From the NCBI GenBank assembly GCA_012033015.1, contig JAAUPS010000002.1:1-64000 (forward strand): 64,000 nt of DNA, read 5' to 3'. The position numbers and the translations under genes are program-made. The stretch comes from Phormidesmis sp. RL_2_1. GTDB taxonomy: Bacteria > Cyanobacteriota > Cyanobacteriia > Phormidesmidales > Phormidesmidaceae. The notes below the pieces were generated by a model. That model worked only from the letters and a program-made list of their open reading frames with translations. It had not been told where the DNA came from and searched no databases. Shown here piece after piece: positions 25,355-36,109 of this stretch; the first letter of the stretch is position 1; every line of letters begins with the position of its first letter.

Positions 25355-28300
25355 CTATGCAAAGATCTGTCTGAGCAACCCACCTTTGCCCGATTTGCCC
25401 GCAATCAGTTGATGCAGCAAATCATATTGCCAATGATAGAGAAAGCTTTCGCCATGGGCGGCGATATTGTGCAGCTTGCTGATTTGATCTAGGCTGGAAG
25501 CCGCTTGGCCACCTCTAGCGTGCAAGCATGTTGCCATAGGATGCTCCCACTGAGCCAAAAACTCGCTTACCAAGGCTCGCTGGGCCGCTGAGACAAGGCC
25601 TTGAGCAGTCACTTTTACCATCTTCTGAGTAGCGCCTTTGCGCAGCGACTGCTGCGAGAGTTGCCCTGGTGGAAAAGAGCGCCATTGCTCAGCAAGCAAG
25701 GCTGGCATCATATCTAGCGTGTAGTGATAGCCCGCTGCCAAAGACACCCCCCCTATTTCTGTCAGCCCCTGAGCCCGACCAAAGTCCGATAGATCTGTGA
25801 AAAAAGGCGTCAGTATTTCGCGCGCTATGACCAGGCCAAGCCGAAGCCCCGCTTCTGAATAATCACAAATATGGGCATCAGGCCCACTGCTATCGAGCAT
25901 TTGATAGGTTTTATAGGCAGTTTGAAAGTCCTTTTGGCTGGCCGTTTGGAGACAAAACCAAACGCTGTCGCCAATGGCATCTCGCACCTGCTTTTGAATT
26001 TCTGCTGGGTTGGGCACAGGCGCACTGCTGACCTGTCCTCGGAGCTGCTCAATATGGGCTTCTTGCCCTTGAATAGCGTCTTCCTGACTTTGTAGTTCGC
26101 TCTTTAAATCGGCAAACTGCTGCTGCTGTTCGGCAGAAAGCTGCGTTATTTTTTCTTCGAGCAGTTCTATCTGGGCCTTCATGTTGGCGATTTGGCTATC
26201 TTTTTCTGCCAGTAGCTCATCTTTTTTGATCAAGAGCTGGGTCTTTTGCTTGACTTCTAGGGCATTGAGCCCAGCGCGAATCAGATTGAAATACTTCAAA
26301 TCGGTAATATCAACGGGCTCTGGTGGCTTGTCTGGCACATACAAAAAGCCTTTCCGGGCGCTGAGCTGCACCACAAGCAGGTGACCCTCTCCATTTTCGA
26401 TGGTGAGCTGGCGGTCAGTCTCTTCTCTTTCAAGGGTGGCTTTATATCGCCTTTTGGCATAGTAAAACTCCACATGCACAGACGAAACGACATCAGCTAG
26501 GCGAGTGCTGGGAGACGATTCAGCCGCTCGGTGCTTTGTGTTTTCTGGCGTTAGGGCTGCTAGTGGATAGATTTGAGGTGGATAAATCTCAGATGAATCG
26601 CGCTGAGCCTGAATATGAGCAGGCGCTGAATCTAGCTTGAACGAAATGGAACTCTCTGGTGGTGCGATCGCAACCCCCTTGGCATCGGATTTCAGCGGCC
26701 TTGCTGGCATAGCCTCATCAGGCGCTGGGGTATCGGGCTGCACCGCCCGTTCAGCCGCCTGTTCAGCGGCCCGTACAGCCGCAGCTTCTGACTCTGACCA
26801 AGGTTGAATCCCTCGATGTTCTAAGGTGGTGATTGTGGCAGGTCGCACCCCTACTAGCTCTAGCTCTACCGTGCGCCGATCTTGCCATTCATTCAGGCGC
26901 AGCTTGTAGGCAATATCTAGCGCGCGCGGTAGAGGGTAATAGGTGCCCCACCGCCATGCGATCGCCTTCATGACCGTTTTCGTCACCGCTCTTGCACCAA
27001 CGGTCGAGCCATGATGAGCGTCACTACCATGATCAGCGTCATTACTAGAGCGACGGTTAGAGCGACTGTCGGACTTGCGATCTAATTCGCCATCTTATAA
27101 AGATGGGAAAGATGACCACCGGCAGAAGATTGAGCCTCTGAAGGATGGGCCAGCGTCAGCTTGAGGTGATCGCTGTTTTTACCCATCACCTTTTGCTCGA
27201 CAACAGTGACATTCGCCGTCCAAAAGACCGGATCTGGATTTTCAATACCACAGGGATGAATCTGATCAATTTGTCCATAGAGGGCCAGATCGATATCGGC
27301 GAGCTGAGCTTGCACATCCACCGTCACTAAAGGCTTGAGGTGCTCAGGCTGCAAGTGTTTGCAGGCAAATGTGCTGAGCCGTGACTTGACCTGCCGCAGT
27401 TTGTTCGCTTCAAACGAAAATCCGCCAGCGGCGCGGTGCCCGCCATAGCGATCGAGCAAATCGTCGCAAAATTGCAGGGCATCAAATACATTGAATTCAG
27501 GAATGCTGCGAGCCGAACCACGAATTTCTTTTTGTGATTTATCTTCATAGGTGCCAATAAACACAGGTACGCCATATCGCTCAACCAGTCGAGAAGCGAC
27601 GATGCCGATCACGCCATGGTGCCATTCGGGCTGCACTACGACCAGCACCCGCTCCTTTTTGAGATCGAGCAGGCCCTTCTCTTGCTGCTGTTCGCACCAC
27701 TCAACCGCCTGCGCTTCAATAATTTCACACATTTGGCGGCGCAGTTTGTTCGCTTCTTCGCACTGCATCGCCCGCTGCAAAGCCACCCCCAAATCATCTG
27801 TCGTGAGCAGCTCAATCACAATTTGTGGATCAGCAATACGGCCTACTGCGTTAATCCGTGGGCCTAGGCGAAACCCAATCGCTTCTGGCTTCAGAGCGGT
27901 TTCTTGACTGAGCCCAGCGACTTCAATTAGCGCTTGAACACCTGGAATTTGTGATTTGGGCAGTAGCTTAAGCCCGCGCTTCACCCAACGACGGTTGACA
28001 CCGGTGAGCGGGGCAAGATCAGCAATGGTGCCGAGGGTAAAAAGGGCTAACAGGGTCGCGGTGAGATCCTGCATTTTATCCATTCGCTGGGCAAGGCAGA
28101 CAGCCAAAATGTAGGCCACACCCACGCCTGCCACACCCCGATAAGGCGAGCTTTCACGGATCAGCTTAGGGTTGAGAATAGCGTTGGCAGGGGGGATATT
28201 TTCGGGAACCTCGTGGTGATCGGTCAAAATCACCGTAAGCCCAAGCGCTTGGGCTCTGGCCACTGGTTCGTAAGCAGCAATGCCGTTGTCTACCGTGAGA

Positions 28301-28776
28301 ATTATCGCCCCGCCCATGGCGTGAAAGTCTTCGACGATGCGTTGGTTAATGCCATAGCCTTCATCCATACGACTCGGAATGGCGTAATCTACTTGGGCCC
28401 CTAGATAGCGTAGCGATCGCATCAATAGCGCCGTACTGGTCATGCCATCGGCGTCATAATCACCGCAGATCAAAATCTTTTGCCGATTGTGGATGGCGTC
28501 TACCAACAGCTCTAGGCTTTGCGCCAAATCGGGGAACTCATCGAGGGGAGACGGTAGCGTAGGCGTTTCCGGATCTAAAAATTCCCAGGCTTGTTCAGGG
28601 GTATAAATGCCTCGGTTGATCAGCACTTGGGCAAGCAGCGGCGAAAGGGCTGTGGCCTCAGCAATTGGCTTAGCTTGAGCCTTTTGCGCCGGGAAAATTT
28701 GCCACCGTTGTGGGGGCACCTGTCGGGGGGTGAGAGGGCTAAGCGGTTCGGGGGTCTGGGTGGGCTTTTCGGGCAC
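25355..28776 (-). CDS. recJ: RecJ exonuclease with long C-terminal extension (frameshifted)
   Basis: RecJ degrades single-stranded DNA 5' to 3' in repair and recombination. The N-terminal part keeps the DHH-family motifs: CGDYDADGMTSTAL, TVDNGI, LTDHHEVPE and RYGGHRAAGGFSF. The first frame ends at 27082 in the middle of the OB-like domain. The missing end (MKAIAWRWGTYYPLP, DIAYKLR, ELELVGVR) opens the next frame, so one base is missing near 27094. That second frame continues past the normal RecJ end for about 480 residues: an Ala/Pro-rich linker, a beta-rich patch, a coiled coil (KKDELLAEKDSQIANMKAQI) and an unknown helical domain ending GGLLRQIFA. The repaired protein would be about 1140 residues. 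Confidence 0.82.
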
Positions 28777-29169
28777 GTCGGAGGAACCTAAATCACAAAA
28801 TCAATTGCCTCGTCCCGGTAACTTTACATCAGGCCGCAGGCAAGGCTATGGGCACGTATCGCTAGCGTGCGAATGCATATAGCGTTGGTCGCTTGGCTAG
28901 ACTGCGCGCTTGCTGTCGAAATCCTTACGGAACAACGGGCCAAGTGACCAACGCTATAGATTAGTAGTGATAGCACATAGCCAGCTTTTTATGGTTCAAA
29001 AACTGGCTATATAGATCATATGATCTAATAATAGTCGATGACCTGATGAGTTGAAGCGAATCACCAGTTGCAACGAATCACCAGTTGAAGCCAATCATCA
29101 AGCCAATCATCAAGCCAATCATTAAGCCAATCATTAAGCCAATCATTAAGCCAATCATTAAGCCAATCA
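28777..29169. other. Intergenic region with palindromic repeat and tandem array
   Basis: No gene was recognised. It holds a family A palindromic element (28876-28960) and a 7 x 12-bp array that runs into the stop codon of the next leftward gene. Confidence 0.6.
28878..28958. repeat. Dispersed palindromic repeat element (family A)
   Basis: Terminal inverted repeats of 20 bp, TATAGCGTTGGTCGCTTGGC (28878-28897) and its complement with one mismatch (28939-28958), enclose 41 bp. The inside matches the copy at 42730-42808. Confidence 0.85.
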
Positions 29170-29171
29170 CT
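29088..29171. repeat. Short tandem repeat, 7 x 12 bp
   Basis: Seven copies of AAGCCAATCATT (with C variants) abut and include part of the stop codon of the leftward gene ending at 29170. Confidence 0.9.
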
Positions 29172-29616
29172 AATAGACGATCACTCGGCCATCGTTAGCG
29201 ATATGCACAGCGCGATCGCTCTCTGCTCCACTGGGCAACAGCTCAATTTGCAGGGTTGCAGCATCGGGGCGATGGAGCACGGCATTGACCGCCCGGTTGT
29301 GATCATCCCAAAACACCAAAGACATATCATCATCGACGCCGACTAGGGTTTGAATTGAAAACTCACTATTAGGGCGCAGCCATTCTAAATTGATGTCGAG
29401 CACTCGCTCTAGATGGATCAATCCATTGGTTTTATTCACAAATTCGATGGTGATGGGCTGACCGGGTACAAAGCGAATTTGATTAGAGTCACACTGATAG
29501 ACGCATGGTTCGGCGGCTAGCGCGGCTGCAGGCGCTAGCGAACTCGCTAGCAGCATCGCTGTTGCACAGGAAATCAGATATTGAGATAGCGGCTTGATCA
29601 GCATGACAGAAGCCAT
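29170..29616 (-). CDS. Exported protein of unknown function
   Basis: This 148-residue protein has a signal peptide (about 1-33, MASVMLIKPL start, ending AALAAEP). The mature beta-rich domain has two cysteines close together (CVYQCDSN) and IRFVPGQPITIEFVNKTNG, which looks like a small cupredoxin-like or Ig-like fold. No copper-ligand set is clear and I do not assign a family. I chose the ATG at 29616, which has AAGGA upstream; a GTG lies 11 codons before it. It stands 85 bp after the PEP-CTERM gene on the same strand and might be exported alongside it. Confidence 0.7.
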   Translation of the reverse strand: MASVMLIKPLSQYLISCATAMLLASSLAPAAALAAEPCVYQCDSNQIRFVPGQPITIEFVNKTNGLIHLERVLDINLEWLRPNSEFSIQTLVGVDDDMSLVFWDDHNRAVNAVLHRPDAATLQIELLPSGAESDRAVHIANDGRVIVY

Positions 29617-29700
29617 CGAAGAATCCTTGGCCTCAGACGGCCACTGCACGATGCTGTTAGGATGCCCGTAAAGCTGGGCCGCTTGATTGCGTGAATGCCG

Positions 29701-32700
29701 CTAGCGACCTTGATGGCCTCGCTTGATGGGCGGAGAAGTCAAAGCGCTAGAGTTTCGTTTCAAAACGATTAAGGCGATCGCACCGACTATTAAACCCAAC
29801 ACCTGACTCGGCTCCGGAATAGAGAGTGGATTGTCCGGATCGGTCAGCTCATCGGTGCCATTTTCTACCGTACGATTGAAGCGATCGGCGCTGGCTTCGG
29901 CCTGTCTGAGGGCTTCTCGCTGTCGCTCATCGACCAAGACAAGCATAGATGAATAGGGGGTGACAATCCCCGTGCGCTGGGCGATCGCATGAACCCGATC
30001 TAAAGCAGCGACTGCGCTCATATCTCGGGTGCGGCTTTGCTGGTTGATGAGCTGTCGCGCTGCGATCGCAGCGAAACGACCCTGAACAGCATCTGCAGCA
30101 GCATCTCGCTCAACATCTGCAACCGCCGCCTGTTCAACAGCTTCCACCTTCCAGGTATAGCCATCGAGCACAGTGGTTTCAGCCGATGTCCACCCAATCC
30201 TTTGCAGCGCTGCTGTCACCCCAGTTTCTACACCGCCTCGGCTGGCCTGCAATTGCTGCAATAGGCCATCTTCGTAGGCCGCAGGCACTTTGCCATCAAT
30301 ATGCACGAGCCACAGCGGTGCGTCTAACGCGGGCAGTTCACCCTTGTCTTGGGCGAGTGCATAACTGCCCTCGTCGGTGAGCAGCAAAATGGCATCGTAG
30401 GTGCGATCGCCTTTAGCCGCCGCAAACTGTTGGAGCATCTCCGCAGGCTGCAAGCTACCATAAAATAGCAGGTCGTTGACCGACAAATCAGACTGCACCG
30501 CCGCTGCCTTGGCCGCATCCCCATGGACAGCATCTTCGCTTAAAGCCGCCACAGCCCGACCGACACTGGGCACGTAATAATCCAGGCTATTTTGAGCGGC
30601 TTGAGTTTGAGCGGCTTGGTTTTGAGCGGCTTGAATCTGCTCAACAGCCTGCTTCAACGCTTGCTGATGCTCGCCCATACTGTAAGAGGTATCTACCACA
30701 ATGGCAAAGCGCTGCTGGCCTGTCGGTCGTTTGTGCTGATGGGCGCTCAGCGGAGCAGCACTGACGTGATAGCCGTCTGCAAGCGTGATGCTATGGGGCT
30801 GAGCCTTGGCTTTTTTGGCCGGAATTGCTGTTTCAAACCAGTCATCTGCCGATAGCTCGACGCGGCCTCGATCACGCTGATGCAGTGTGTCATCTGTCCA
30901 AAAAATATTTCGCTTTTCGATGAGCTGAGGCAATGGCCATTGACCATCGGCCTGCATCACCTGATAGGTCAAGCGCAGATGCAGCTCACCCGGCAGGCGC
31001 TTGCCCGTTCGGTTTGGTTCATTGTCCACGCGCGCAGCCGGAATTGGGAATATCCGCAGACGGTACTGCCTTGGCCCCACCTGCTCTAGCAGGGCCGGAT
31101 CGGTTGGCCGCTGAAACTTGGCCCTTTCCACTTCCGCGTTGTACACCTTTTGGGCCGCGCCACGGGGAGAAACCACAAAGGGAAACAGCTCGGGCTCGGC
31201 GGCAGTGCCTAGCCACAGACCATTAATCGCAGCGCTTTCGGGAAGAGAAAAAGCATAAAAAAATTTCTTGATCTTCAATCGTAGAGTTTTCGTATAGCTC
31301 ATTGATTTCTACCGTGGCCCAATCGCCTTGTGCGCTCACAGTGACAGACTGACTCGCCAAGCGAACGACCTTTTGATCGAGGTTTAGCAGACCCGCTTTG
31401 GTTTCGTCCCGATTAGCAGTGGCCTGCAGAGCCTTGCGAATAGCAACCCGCTCACCTTTTTGAATGGGCTGATCAAAAACTGAGCATACAGGTCAGCCGC
31501 GCGTTCTACATCACCCCGTTCACCACGATAGAGAAACGGAGAGAGTAACCCATTGTGAATCGTTTGCACCAAACTAGCGCTCCTTTCATTCAGCCTCACC
31601 GTATGGAGGTAGGTGTTTTTCAGCAAATCACTTTGTGACCAAGGGCTAAGATAGCGATATCGCTGCAAGTAGGCGTTGGTCAAACCGGCTCGGATGGTGT
31701 TCGCTTGCTGGAGCTGAGTTTGGCGATCGCGCCTTAGGGCCTCGGGGGTCAAGGCTGGGGCTAGCTGTTCTGGGGCTAGCTGCTCTGGGGCTAGCTGTTC
31801 TGGGGCTAATAAATTAAAGGCTTTGACTTGAGGTTGGCTTTGCACACCGACAAATAGCAGGCCGCTGAGGGTTAGGGTAATGCCTGTGATTGCCAGACTC
31901 TTAGCATGACCATGCTGGGTGCCAAATGCAGTGCGAATTCTAGCCCAGGCCCTGACATACATACTGGTGAAAACGTAGGGCATGGACAAGAAAATTAGCA
32001 GCGTGAAAATGCTCAGAAAACCAAATGCACTGACGACAAGGGTAGAAGTGAGCCATGAAACCATTTGGCCGGGATGACGAAGCAGATAGCCAATATGGTT
32101 TAGACGGTAGCCGATAGAAGACCACCAGTTCATTGACCAAAGTCCTGAGAAGCCATCTATCACGGTGCCAAGCAACACCGGCAAGCTGTACAGCAACAGC
32201 AATATGCCGACATAGAGGCCCACGAGCAACATCAAGCTGTGGCTGATCATTTGCACTTGGGCAAGGCGAGGGCGGTAGGCGGCGTAGCCGGAGAGTAGCT
32301 CAATGGCAAACATTGCGATCGCAACCACGACTAGCCCTAAGGTAAAGCCTGTCGCCAGTGTCAGCTCACGAATTAAGAACATGCGTAGCAGACACAGGGT
32401 AAACAAGGGCGCTTCTACGCCATAGAACAATCGCATCAGCAACACAGGATACTTGCGCAGTCGCACAAAACCCAGAAGAGTACTGATCAGTGGCACTATC
32501 ATTAGCGCTGCAAAGCTGATGGTAAAAGTCAAGTCCACTTCGCCGATGCGCGTCGCTTGGAGCAGATCGAGGCCATACTGCGGTAAAAACCACAGGTACA
32601 TCAGACCTATGAAAACCAAGTTCCAAACCCAGAACACCAGGTGAGAAACAATATGCAGGATATTTTTACCTGGGCTTGCCCTGAGGCCCTTCATTAGGCC

Positions 32701-32730
32701 ATTCTTGAGGTGCTTGATCAGCGTTTTCAT
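29701..32730 (-). CDS. TIGR02921-type PEP-CTERM membrane protein with vWA domain (two frameshifts)
   Basis: The N-terminal part (about 1-290) has some seven to eight transmembrane segments. A VIT-like region follows, then a von Willebrand A domain with an intact MIDAS start (VVDTSYSMGEH), and a C-terminal sorting signal (IPEPSQVLGLIVGAIALIVL, then KR). That signal marks substrates of exosortase. The layout and length, about 1009 residues, match the TIGR02921 family. Two compensating homopolymer errors split it. Five instead of six T (minus strand) at 31475-31479 break DLYAQFFDQPIQKGERV; seven instead of six at 31257-31263 restore the frame before FYAFSLPES. An in-frame 15-bp repeat near 31750-31810 encodes LAPEQ units. 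Confidence 0.82.
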
Positions 32731-33057
32731 CAGGTTTTCCTCACAGGTTGGCCAACGGGCTCTGGAAAGGGGTCATTGCAGACAACCACAGGACGAAGGC
32801 GCTGTTTTCCGAATAGTTTTGTTTTGGTGAGATAAAGATTTTTGCAATTTGCAGCGCCTGAGGCTACGGTTGCTTTAAATTTCCCCCGCAGAGGGTGGTT
32901 GCAATCAGGCTACGCCGGAGTTCTCATCCCTCTCGATAATGACCTTATGAATACCTTATGAATAATAGTGAGACTAGCTTGTGAACCCTAGGGAGGCGCT
33001 GTATCCTTCAAGGAAAAGCTAGCGTTGGAGTCCCTTCACAGGCAGGAAGCAGACAAC
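32731..33057. other. Divergent intergenic region
   Basis: No gene was recognised. It separates the leftward PEP-CTERM gene from the rightward glycosyltransferase-like gene and should hold both promoters. A short direct repeat of GACCTTATGAATA / ATACCTTATGAATA lies near 32940-32965. Confidence 0.5.
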
Positions 33058-34110
33058 ATGATAGATAATGCCACCACTGACCTCGCCCATGGCCCCACCC
33101 ATGCCCCGACAAAAGGCGTCTACATTTTGGCAAATGACGTTGTTTTCGATCAGTTATTAGCGCTGATTCATAGCCTGGAGAAAAATGCAGGCACTGATTT
33201 ACCGATTTGCGTGGTGCCTTATGACGATAATACGGCGCGATCGCGCGCAGCAACCGAACGCTATAGCCAAGTACAGTGGTTTGACGATCAGGCAATTTTG
33301 ACCAAGTGGGAAACGTTTGCCACGCAAATCTGGCAGGCCCATCCGTCAGCCTTTGACGACTGGCAACGACGCGGCATTACGGGCGTGAGTCGGATGGGTA
33401 TGCACCGCCGGTTTTGTTGTTTTGATGGCCCATTTGAGCGATTTATCTATTTAGATGCAGATATCTTAGCGATGAGTTCGCTAGATCTTTTGTTTGATAG
33501 TTTGGAAACCTGTGATTTTGTCACCTATGACTTTCAGTACAAAGATCTCAGTCACGTTTTTGATGTAAATGCATCGGCACTAACCGATGTTTTTGAGCGC
33601 GATCGCCTAGAAACCGAGATCTTTTGCGCAGGGCTGTATGGCTCGAAAAAAGGCATCTTCACAGATAAAATGCTCGCTGACTTACTGAACGACTTGCAAG
33701 CAGGAGAGGCCAGCATCCTCTATTACAACGGGCCAGATCAGTCCATTTTGAACTACATGGTGATGAAGTCAAACCTCAAGGCCATGAACCTATCGAGAAC
33801 ATTACCTGCTGAGCATCGAACCGGCTGCTGTGTGACCTCTGATCACTTCCAAGAGAAAGATCATTTACTGTTCGACCATCAGGTACAGCTCACTTATCTC
33901 CACTATATCGGCGTCGGCTCCAAGTTCTTTAAACAACTGTGCGCAGGCCAAAACATCACCTTTCCCTACCGCGATCTGTTCTTATACTATCGCTATCTCA
34001 ATGGCGATGAGCAACCCCAACTCACTGGCAAACCAGTTGACTATCAACCGCCTGCCTTAACTCGGTGGCAAAAGCTCACCCGCAAAGCACGTCAACTGGT
34101 TTCCACCTAG
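33058..34110 (+). CDS. Glycosyltransferase-like protein (Npun_R2821/R2823 type)
   Basis: This 350-residue protein has a GT-A-like N-terminal half: GVYILANDVVFDQLLALIHS, then CVVPYDDN, then the metal-binding DxD motif in FIYLDADILAMSSLD. The middle EIFCAGLYGSKKG and GPDQSILNYMV resemble the acceptor part of family 8-type transferases. From memory this matches the cyanobacterial family named after Npun_R2821/R2823, whose substrate is not known. AGGAAG precedes the ATG at 33058; a TTG 11 codons upstream is less likely. The stop codon lies in a 2 x 19-bp repeat. Confidence 0.75.
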   Translation: MIDNATTDLAHGPTHAPTKGVYILANDVVFDQLLALIHSLEKNAGTDLPICVVPYDDNTARSRAATERYSQVQWFDDQAILTKWETFATQIWQAHPSAFDDWQRRGITGVSRMGMHRRFCCFDGPFERFIYLDADILAMSSLDLLFDSLETCDFVTYDFQYKDLSHVFDVNASALTDVFERDRLETEIFCAGLYGSKKGIFTDKMLADLLNDLQAGEASILYYNGPDQSILNYMVMKSNLKAMNLSRTLPAEHRTGCCVTSDHFQEKDHLLFDHQVQLTYLHYIGVGSKFFKQLCAGQNITFPYRDLFLYYRYLNGDEQPQLTGKPVDYQPPALTRWQKLTRKARQLVST

Positions 34111-34134
34111 CCTCTTGGTTTCCACCTAACCTAT
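34097..34134. repeat. 19-bp duplication containing a stop codon
   Basis: Two copies of TGGTTTCCACCTAGCCTCT (the second with AACCTAT) are in tandem. The first contains the stop codon of the glycosyltransferase-like gene. Degenerate CTATCGACTA-type repeats continue to about 34200. Confidence 0.85.
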
Positions 34135-34204
34135 CTGCTGAATCTATCTTCTGAATCTATCGACTACATCTGTAGACTAAATCTATCGACTAAGTCTATT
34201 GGCC

Positions 34205-34330
34205 CCATAGATAGCGTGTGCCAGATGCATAACGCCGACGGCGAGGCTACGCCAACGAGTACACACGCGTCGCTTGGCCCGTTGTCACGTCATGGTTTCA
34301 GCCACATGCCGCACCTCAGCGACCAAAGCT
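34205..34330. repeat. Dispersed palindromic repeat element (composite, families A and C)
   Basis: It contains the conserved core at 34222-34254 (reverse of 42815-42846 and 50077-50110) and a second part with GTCGCTTGGCCCGTTGTCAC and GACCAAAGCTA, shared with 46880-47008 and, in reverse, 48170-48295. Confidence 0.75.
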
Positions 34331-34333
34331 ACC

Positions 34334-35104
34334 CTACCAAGGCAACCGGCTACCATCCCAAGAGAAAAATTCGCCACTATCTGCCGGACTCAAATCAGAC
34401 ATCACATCGATTAACTGACGAGCTGTGCGCTCTGGAGCGAAAAGCTTTTCGGGCGGGACTCCTCGCTGAAAGGGTTTAGAAAGCTGAGTGTCTGTGGTAC
34501 CGGGATGCAGCATCACAATCACGGTATTAGGACAGCGACGAGCGTATTCAATCGCCGCCGTTTTTAAAAACATATTGAGCGCTGCCTTAGAGGCACGGTA
34601 GCCGTACCAGCCGCCAATACGGTTGTCGCCAATGCTGCCAATTTTGGCAGAAATAGTGGCCAGTAGGCTGGGATCTTCATGCTTTAGTAGGGGCATCAGG
34701 TGTTTCACCAACAGCACGGGGCCAATGCTGTTGACTTTGAAGTAGTTAAGCAAGTTATCAGCATTAAGCTGGCGCAGTGCTTTTTCTGGCTGCTGCTGGC
34801 CATTGTGCAAAAGACCGACGCAGTTGATCACCCAATGGAGCTGAGGCGCAATGTGTTTAATATCCTTGATGCGCTGCTCTATCTGGACTTCATCAGTCAC
34901 ATCCATAGAGATGCAGTGTAGGCGAGCATGTTGCTCAGCCAGGGCAAACAGCTCAGTAGCCGTACTGGCTGAGCGATAGGTCGCAAAGAGGTGGCCAATA
35001 CGGTTTTCAGCGATCAGCTGCTTGACAAACGCTAAGCCAATCCCCTGAGTAGCACCGACAACTAGCACATTAACAGCAGTGACATTGGCCAGTAGAGACA
35101 TCAT
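34334..35104 (-). CDS. Short-chain dehydrogenase/reductase (C-factor-like)
   Basis: This 256-residue NAD(P)-dependent oxidoreductase has the Rossmann motif VLVVGATQGIGLAFVKQL with the SDR pattern TGxxxGxG replaced by GATQGIG. The sheet motif is NCVGLLHN, the catalytic Ser lies in LLATISAKIGSI and the Tyr-Lys pair in WYGYRASKAALN. The downstream VIVMLHPGTTDTQLSKPF is typical of the CsgA/C-factor and similar carbonyl reductases. The substrate is unknown. Two ATG codons are adjacent at the start. The 3' end adjoins a repeat element. Confidence 0.88.
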   Translation of the reverse strand: MMSLLANVTAVNVLVVGATQGIGLAFVKQLIAENRIGHLFATYRSASTATELFALAEQHARLHCISMDVTDEVQIEQRIKDIKHIAPQLHWVINCVGLLHNGQQQPEKALRQLNADNLLNYFKVNSIGPVLLVKHLMPLLKHEDPSLLATISAKIGSIGDNRIGGWYGYRASKAALNMFLKTAAIEYARRCPNTVIVMLHPGTTDTQLSKPFQRGVPPEKLFAPERTARQLIDVMSDLSPADSGEFFSWDGSRLPW

Positions 35105-35440
35105 GGCAGCAAGAACATAAAACTGTCCTTGAGCCTAACACTTTCTCTTAAAGGACTTGCCATCTCTGGCCATCTCATCAGCTATAGCCTCTGTCGAGTG
35201 CGTGAGAACAATAGTCATTCTCTTCGGACTAGCAGCAGCTCACTCGTGAGACCCTGCGTCGCTTGGCGGCGATCAGGAATGCTCACCAAGATAAGGAATG
35301 CTCACCAAGACAAAGTAAGGATGCATCCGTCAAAATGCATCCTTACTTTGCGATATCAACTTTACTTTTGCCCCTTTCCCCTTGACTCAGCCTAGGATGC
35401 TGTGTTCGCACAAGCCCTTAGGGTGAGCCGCTCAGAGCGT
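35105..35440. other. Intergenic region filled by a dispersed repeat
   Basis: No gene was recognised. Most of it is the family B element at 35181-35365. Confidence 0.6.
35181..35365. repeat. Dispersed palindromic repeat element (family B)
   Basis: It begins CTATAGCCTCTGTCGAGTG and ends ATCCTTACTTTGCGATA. Inside is the segment CCCTGCGTCGCTTGGCGGCG followed by GGAATGCTCACCAAGA twice. The near-terminal GATGCATCC / GGATGCAT parts form an extra hairpin. Confidence 0.8.
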
Positions 35441-35953
35441 TTAGCTGAGTGTACTTGCCATCAACTGACGACATTTGGCTTCGGCGGCTTGGTGAGCTTG
35501 CATAATTTCTTCTAGCTGTTGCTGCTGAGCTTGGATAATAGCTTGCTGAGCCTGTAGCTGCATGGCCTGCTGGCGAATTCTGAGCTGGTTTTTGATCCGG
35601 GCTAAGACCTCTGCTGGGTGAAAGGGTTTGTTGATGTAATCAGCAGCACCTACTTCAAAAGCTTTGATTTTATCGAAGGTGAGATCTAGCGCACTGAGAA
35701 AAATCACCGGAATATCTTGGGTTTGCTGATCGGCTTTGAGCTGTTGGCAAACTTCATAGCCGTTCATATCTGGCATCATGATATCGAGCAAAATCAAATC
35801 GGGCTGAAAGCGGGGAACATTGCTCAAAGCCAAGGGGCCATCGGGCGATTGCCTGACTTCATAACCTTCTTCGACCAGCAGTTTGGCTAACAGCCGCAGG
35901 TTTTCAGGCAAATCATCAACAACCAGGATTTTGGTGCGTTCCGCAAGTTCCAT
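35441..35953 (-). CDS. Single-receiver response regulator with C-terminal coiled coil
   Basis: In this 170-residue protein the receiver (about 8-125) has ILVVDDLPENLRLL, the phosphoacceptor in LILLDIMMPDMNG, S/T in VIFLSALD and K in YINKPFHP. A Gln/Ala-rich helix (about 130-165) follows, probably a coiled coil for dimerisation. There is no DNA-binding or enzyme output. This is the type often placed next to hybrid kinases; the LOV hybrid kinase at 36533-39550 is the nearest candidate partner. Confidence 0.85.
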   Translation of the reverse strand: MELAERTKILVVDDLPENLRLLAKLLVEEGYEVRQSPDGPLALSNVPRFQPDLILLDIMMPDMNGYEVCQQLKADQQTQDIPVIFLSALDLTFDKIKAFEVGAADYINKPFHPAEVLARIKNQLRIRQQAMQLQAQQAIIQAQQQQLEEIMQAHQAAEAKCRQLMASTLS

Positions 35954-36109
35954 CGCTTCAAATGCCTATGACAAGAACGGTACAAGTAACCCTATTTTGC
36001 CCAAATCAGTGCTGATTGATACATTGCCAAACAGGATGGCCTCAGATATTTCACATCAATAGCAGTTGATATATACAGTATGGGCAATCTGCTAGTACCG
36101 TTTCTGAAA

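Noticed and set aside
25355-26986. Independent gene starting at 26986 downstream of recJ
   Set aside because: Its first 45 residues are the normal end of RecJ, so it is the continuation of recJ after a frame break.
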